From positions 1 through 9,386 of the forward strand of contig CANGOK010000120.1 of assembly GCA_947455285.1 (NCBI GenBank): 9,386 nt of DNA, given 5' to 3'. A model generated the notes under the pieces. It was not told the DNA's origin, did no database searches, and saw only the letters and a list, made by a program, of their open reading frames with translations. Positions 6,166-9,386 of this stretch are shown here, piece after piece. The DNA is from Beijerinckiaceae bacterium (lineage in GTDB: Bacteria; Pseudomonadota; Alphaproteobacteria; Rhizobiales; Beijerinckiaceae). The first letter of the stretch is position 1, and each line of letters opens with the position of its first letter. The translations under genes were made by a program, and so were the position numbers.

Positions 6166-7158
6166 GTGAGGAAAAAGCCGCTCGTCGTCGTCACGCGCAA
6201 GCTCCCGGAGGTCGTCGAGACCCGCATGTGCGAGCTTTTCGAAACGCGGCTCAATGAAACGGACGCGCCCATGGGCGCCGCCGAACTCGCCGCCGCCATG
6301 GCGACCGCCGAAGTGCTGGTGCCCACCGTCACGGACCGCATCGACCGCAATCTCATCGCGAAGGCCGGCGAGCAGCTGAAGCTCATCGCCAACTTCGGCA
6401 ATGGCGTCGACAATATCGACGTCGCCGCCGCCATCGAGCGCGGCATCACCGTCACCAATACCCCGGGCGTCCTGACCGAAGACACCGCCGACATGACCAT
6501 GGCTTTGATCCTCGCCGTCGCGCGGCGCGTGGTCGAGGGCGCCCATGTGATCCCGGCGGGAGACTGGTCAGGCTGGTCGCCGACCTGGATGCTCGGGCGG
6601 CGCATCACCGGCAAAAGGCTCGGCATCGTGGGCATGGGCCGGATCGGGCAGGCGCTGGCCCGCCGCGCCAAGGCCTTCGGCCTGTCGATCCACTACCACA
6701 ACCGCCGCAGGGTCTCGACCGCGATCGAGGAGCAGCTGGAGGCGACCTATTGGGAGAGCCTCGACCAGATGCTGGCGCGCATGGACATCGTGTCGGTGAA
6801 CTGCCCGCACACGCCCGCGACCTATCACCTGCTCTCCGCCCGGCGCCTCAAGCACTTGCGGCCCAGCGCCATCATCGTGAACACCGCGCGCGGCGAGATC
6901 ATCGACGAAGCGGCTCTGGTGCAGATGCTGGAACGCGGCGAGATCGCGGGCGCGGGGCTCGATGTGTTCGAACATGAGCCCGCCGTGCCGACGAAGCTGA
7001 TGCGTCTCGCCAAGGCGAACAAGGTGACACTGCTGCCTCACATGGGTTCGGCCACTCAGGAAGGCCGCATCGACATGGGCGAGAAGGTCATCATCAATGT
7101 GAAGGCCTTCCTTGACGGGCACCGCCCGCCGGACCGCGTTTTGCCAAGCATGCTCTAA
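6166..7158 (+). CDS. D-2-hydroxyacid dehydrogenase, glyoxylate/hydroxypyruvate reductase type
   Basis: This cytoplasmic enzyme of the D-isomer-specific 2-hydroxyacid dehydrogenase family probably reduces glyoxylate and/or hydroxypyruvate. The 330-residue length is normal. Visible features are NFGNGVDNID (77-85) in the substrate domain, a Rossmann motif GMGRIG (156-161), and the expected catalytic set R242 (NTARGE), E271 (DVFEHEP) and H292 (LPHMG). The second strand ends in HNRRR (178-182) rather than an acidic residue, which favours NADP(H); that is an inference. The start is GTG at 6166 with AAGGG about 9 bases upstream; no better start is visible, and the first residues match relatives (KKPLVVVTRKLP). 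It is divergent from the SH3 gene and convergent with mepA. The exact physiological substrate cannot be read from the sequence. Confidence 0.9.
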   Translation: MRKKPLVVVTRKLPEVVETRMCELFETRLNETDAPMGAAELAAAMATAEVLVPTVTDRIDRNLIAKAGEQLKLIANFGNGVDNIDVAAAIERGITVTNTPGVLTEDTADMTMALILAVARRVVEGAHVIPAGDWSGWSPTWMLGRRITGKRLGIVGMGRIGQALARRAKAFGLSIHYHNRRRVSTAIEEQLEATYWESLDQMLARMDIVSVNCPHTPATYHLLSARRLKHLRPSAIIVNTARGEIIDEAALVQMLERGEIAGAGLDVFEHEPAVPTKLMRLAKANKVTLLPHMGSATQEGRIDMGEKVIINVKAFLDGHRPPDRVLPSML

Positions 7159-7168
7159 TTTGCATGCT
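7147..7168. terminator. Inverted repeat at the end of the hydroxyacid dehydrogenase gene
   Basis: AGCATGC (7147-7153) pairs perfectly with GCATGCT (7162-7168) around an 8-base loop that contains the TAA stop (7156-7158). GCATGCTCT is also directly repeated at 7148-7156 and 7162-7170. It lies between convergent genes whose stops are 14 bases apart. There is no T-tract, so termination is unproven. Confidence 0.3.
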
Positions 7169-7172
7169 CTGA

Positions 7173-8099
7173 TCAGGGCGCGTTCAGCACCGCGCTGCAG
7201 GCCTTGGGCAGGGCCGCCATGGTCATGGGTGGCTTTGGCTTGGCGTTTGGGTCGGGCTTTGGATGCAGCGCCTCATCCGTGAACCACCACGCGAGGCTGG
7301 AATCGCAGCCATCGCCCTCGGGCACGGGATCCTGACGGGTGCAGCCTGCTTCGCCCGCAGGACACGAAAGCCGGATGTGGAAGTGATAGTCGTGCCCATA
7401 CATGGGCCGCATCTTTGAGAGCCAGGCACGATCGCCCCGCGCATCCCGGCAGATGGCCTTCTTGATCGCCGGATTGACGAAAATGCGCTGCACCTCGGAC
7501 TTTTCCGCCACGGCCTTCAACATGGCCATATGGGCGGGGGTCCAGCGGGCGGGGTCAATATCGAGCCGATCGGGCCGAACCATCTGGGTCGCGGACATTT
7601 CCTCACGCTCGGCGCGGGTGAGGCGACGGTCGGGCATGGGCGTCAGCCAGACATCGGCGTCGAGGCCGATCTGGTGTGAAGCGTGGCCTGTGATCATCGG
7701 CCCGCCGCGCGGCTGGGCCATATCGCCCACAAGAAAGCCGGGCCAGACCTCCGCAGCGCGTAAATCTTCCGCCGTTCCCTGCAAGAACGAAGTCAGCGCT
7801 GGATGGCCCCAGTTACGGTTGCGAGAGAGGCGCATGACCTGCCAGGCCTCGCCGTCAATGGGCAGCATCTCGCCACCGGCGAGACAACCCTTGGCGTAGA
7901 AGCCGACAACCTTGGGCGCTTCTTTGGAAGGCGCGCGCTTGCGTCCGAAGAGTTCCTTGGCGGGCGTCGACGGGTCATCTGGCTTGGCCAGCGGCGGCAG
8001 GGCGCGCGGCTCAAGCGAGCCCTTGTCCTGCGCCGATGCGGGCGCGGCCATGAGAAGCGTTGCTGAAAGCAGAGCAGCGAGGGGACGTATTGCGATCAT
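7173..8099 (-). CDS. mepA: Penicillin-insensitive murein endopeptidase MepA
   Basis: MepA is a periplasmic zinc peptidase (M74 family, LAS group) that cuts D-Ala-meso-DAP cross-links in peptidoglycan. From the ATG at 8099 the product is 308 residues. It has an N-terminal signal peptide (MIAIRPLAALL..., likely cleaved after Ala-Ser-Ala at about residues 21-23). The zinc-site segment PRGGPMITGHASHQIGLDADVW supplies H139, H142 and D149, and YGHDYHFH supplies H239 and H241, as in the E. coli enzyme. Six cysteines in the mature part could form disulphides. A GTG at 8114 is an in-frame alternative adding five residues; I prefer the ATG because no ribosome site precedes the GTG and a TATTAT box would leave it almost no leader. 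The C-terminus is rich in proline and lysine. It is preceded by purU on the same strand, 90 bases away. Confidence 0.93.
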   Translation of the reverse strand: MIAIRPLAALLSATLLMAAPASAQDKGSLEPRALPPLAKPDDPSTPAKELFGRKRAPSKEAPKVVGFYAKGCLAGGEMLPIDGEAWQVMRLSRNRNWGHPALTSFLQGTAEDLRAAEVWPGFLVGDMAQPRGGPMITGHASHQIGLDADVWLTPMPDRRLTRAEREEMSATQMVRPDRLDIDPARWTPAHMAMLKAVAEKSEVQRIFVNPAIKKAICRDARGDRAWLSKMRPMYGHDYHFHIRLSCPAGEAGCTRQDPVPEGDGCDSSLAWWFTDEALHPKPDPNAKPKPPMTMAALPKACSAVLNAP

Positions 8100-8129
8100 G
8101 GACGCAGTCTTCACTCACAAGGTTTAACG

Positions 8130-8135
8130 ATAATA
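8130..8135 (-). promoter_or_regulatory. Possible -10 box upstream of mepA
   Basis: On the minus strand TATTAT matches the TATAAT consensus at 5 of 6 positions and lies about 30 bases before the ATG at 8099. No convincing -35 hexamer is found at the usual distance, so this is only a candidate. Confidence 0.2.
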
Positions 8136-8164
8136 GACCGTAACCCTGCAAAAGCGGCCAATTC

Positions 8165-8185
8165 GGGGACGTCCCCCTTATTTTT
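8165..8185 (+). repeat. Perfect 12-bp palindrome GGGGACGTCCCC with T-rich flank
   Basis: GGGGACGTCCCC at 8165-8176 is a perfect palindrome and could fold as a GGGG/CCCC stem with an ACGT loop. On the plus strand it is followed by CTTATTTTT, the layout of a terminator, but no gene on the plus strand ends here. Both flanking genes run leftward. It may be a REP-like repeat, a protein-binding site or a remnant of a mobile element. Confidence 0.5.
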
Positions 8186-8189
8186 GCGA

Positions 8190-9050
8190 TCAGTCGGCGA
8201 AGACCACCGTCTTGCGCCCGTTCACCATGACGCGATCGTCGATGTGGTGGCGCAAGGCACGGGCAAGCACGCGACGCTCGATGTCGCGACCCTTGCGCAC
8301 GAGATCGTCGGGCGTGTCGCGATGGGAGATGCGCTCGACATCCTGCTCGATGATCGGACCTTCATCGAGATCCGCCGTTACGTAATGGGCTGTCGCGCCG
8401 ATCAGCTTCACGCCGCGCCGATGCGCCTGCGTGTAGGGGTTGGCGCCCTTGAAGCCCGGCAAGAAGGAATGATGGATGTTGATGCAGCGGCCCATGAGCT
8501 TGGCGCTGAGGCCATCCGAGAGAATCTGCATGTAGCGCGCGAGCACCACGATATCGGTCTTGGTGGAGCGGATGAGATCCCACACTTGAGTCTCTTGCTC
8601 CATCTTCGTCTCCTTCGTCACGGGAAGGTGATGGAAGGGCACGCCATCGAAATCATGATGCGCATAGGTTTCGCGCGGATGGTTCGACACGATGGCCGAA
8701 ATATCCATGTTCAATTCGCCGATGCGCCAGCGATAGAGCAGATCGCCAAGGCAGTGATCGAAGCGCGACGCAAGGATCATCACGCGCTTCTTCGCGTCGC
8801 TGGCGTTCATGCGCCAGTTCATCTTGAAGCGTTCGGCGATGGCGGCGAAGCCGTCATGCACAGCAGTGAAGTTCTCGACGCGGTCGAAGACGATGCGGCA
8901 GAAGAACACATTCGTCTCGGTGTCGTCATATTGCTGGGCGTCGCGGATGTTGCAGCCATGTTCGAAAATATAGGTCGAGACCGCCGCCACGATGCCGGGC
9001 TGGTTCGGGCAGGAGAAGGCGAGGACATACTGAGCTTGGGCGCCGGACAT
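8190..9050 (-). CDS. purU: Formyltetrahydrofolate deformylase
   Basis: PurU hydrolyses 10-formyl-tetrahydrofolate to formate and tetrahydrofolate, balancing the one-carbon pool. From the ATG at 9050 it is 286 residues, close to the E. coli protein. An N-terminal ACT domain (about 7-85, starting YVLAFSCPNQPGIVAAVS) probably senses an amino acid such as glycine or methionine. The formyltransferase-fold domain (about 88-265) contains SNHPRETYAH, NIHHSFLPGFKGANPY with likely catalytic N191 and H193, and ATAHYVTADLDEGPII with D229. The frame is open upstream to 9383, but those extra 111 residues look random and arginine-rich. The 9050 start has AGGA 8 bases upstream; the ATG at 9059 lacks room for a ribosome site. 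The neighbours do not reveal the physiological source of one-carbon units. Confidence 0.94.
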   Translation of the reverse strand: MSGAQAQYVLAFSCPNQPGIVAAVSTYIFEHGCNIRDAQQYDDTETNVFFCRIVFDRVENFTAVHDGFAAIAERFKMNWRMNASDAKKRVMILASRFDHCLGDLLYRWRIGELNMDISAIVSNHPRETYAHHDFDGVPFHHLPVTKETKMEQETQVWDLIRSTKTDIVVLARYMQILSDGLSAKLMGRCINIHHSFLPGFKGANPYTQAHRRGVKLIGATAHYVTADLDEGPIIEQDVERISHRDTPDDLVRKGRDIERRVLARALRHHIDDRVMVNGRKTVVFAD

Positions 9051-9240
9051 GAAGGTCATCCTGAACTGAATGCGGAAGGGTTGAAGCTGAAGCGCGCAAC
9101 GCGCGGCCATCAACCTCGGCCGGTGACGATCAGCAAGAACAAGGCGGCGGACTGGCGCACGGCGAACCCTTCGGAAAACTGAGGCTTGCGTTCTGGCACG
9201 CGTGACGGGGTTCGGCAAGTGTGGCGACGTAAGGCGAAGC

Positions 9241-9386
9241 TCAATCAAAGAGCCCACAAGCCGCAGCCAGTGGGCCAAAATCCGCCTCGCCGCGCCTGAT
9301 GGGCGCCAGTGGGACGCCGGGCAGAAAAGCTGCAAGCTCGGCCATGGCGTCGGCGAAGCTGACGCCTGATCCCTCGCTCTCATTCA
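9241..9386 (-). CDS. Unrecognised reading frame, 3' part only
   Basis: A minus-strand frame enters from the right edge and stops at 9241-9243. The 47 complete visible codons read like a natural C-terminus (SFADAMAELAAFLPGVPLAP, then a short basic/acidic patch and a hydrophobic end, ...CGLFD), and about two thirds of the third codon positions are G or C by my count. The incomplete codon at the edge ends in TG, so a start codon there, giving a 48-residue protein, cannot be excluded. I do not recognise the family. It precedes purU on the same strand with about 190 bases between them. Confidence 0.4.
   Translation of the reverse strand, partial: NESEGSGVSFADAMAELAAFLPGVPLAPIRRGEADFGPLAAACGLFD

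Noticed and set aside
5571..6257. Plus-strand open frame crossing the SH3 gene and the intergenic gap
   Set aside because: It is antisense to the SH3 protein and overlaps the start of the hydroxyacid dehydrogenase in another frame.
8184..9182. Long plus-strand open frame opposite purU (332 codons)
   Set aside because: It lies antisense to the well-supported purU gene. Its histidine/alanine-rich composition is typical of the antisense frame of GC-rich coding DNA.
9051..9383. N-terminal extension of purU by 111 residues
   Set aside because: The added sequence is arginine-rich and unlike any ACT-domain lead-in. The ATG at 9050 has a good ribosome site and gives the usual family length. Another minus-strand frame in the same region looks more protein-like.
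1..9386. CRISPR array, tRNA/rRNA genes, phage or defence system
   Set aside because: Apart from the IS ends, no regularly spaced repeats were seen. No cloverleaf or rRNA-like segment was recognised, and every intact gene is a metabolic, cell-wall, accessory or transposase gene.

Overview
The window reads as ordinary chromosomal DNA from a GC-rich alphaproteobacterium, most likely in the Hyphomicrobiales (Rhizobiales). This rests on G/C-ending codons, a DUF3995-type protein beside ureG, an ACAD8-like acyl-CoA dehydrogenase paired with mmsB, a DUF1186/SEC-C protein, and a small secreted SH3 protein. The genus cannot be fixed from the sequence alone. I see no CRISPR array, phage module, toxin-antitoxin pair, defence system or RNA gene.

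Layout from left to right. (1) The end of a urease accessory block: a membrane protein truncated by the window edge, then complete ureG, both on +. (2) A complete IS481-family insertion sequence (1081-2350, 1270 bp), with one intact transposase gene, long imperfect inverted repeats and a 5-bp target duplication, CCCAC. (3) A leftward two-gene unit for valine degradation: isobutyryl-CoA dehydrogenase, then 3-hydroxyisobutyrate dehydrogenase (mmsB). (4) A divergent DUF1186/SEC-C protein of unknown role, tail-to-tail with a secreted SH3-domain protein. (5) A rightward D-2-hydroxyacid dehydrogenase (glyoxylate/hydroxypyruvate reductase type), tail-to-tail with the periplasmic murein endopeptidase mepA. 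(6) purU (formyltetrahydrofolate deformylase) on -, and at the right edge the 3' end of an unrecognised - strand reading frame.

The genes do not form one system. The functional links are local: the DUF3995-type protein with ureG (urease maturation and nickel insertion), and the dehydrogenase with mmsB (isobutyryl-CoA to methacrylyl-CoA, and 3-hydroxyisobutyrate to methylmalonate semialdehyde). purU and the hydroxyacid dehydrogenase both belong broadly to one-carbon/glyoxylate metabolism but are not in one operon.

The most notable structures are non-coding. If the IS and one target copy are removed, the flanks rejoin into a GC-rich hairpin between the convergent ureG and mmsB, and the IS sits at its tip. 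The IS ends each carry a duplicated 17-bp motif with the same 23-bp spacing. A perfect 12-bp palindrome with a T-rich flank lies between purU and mepA. The two other convergent gene junctions carry short inverted repeats around stop codons. No gene-free stretch exceeds 300 bases.
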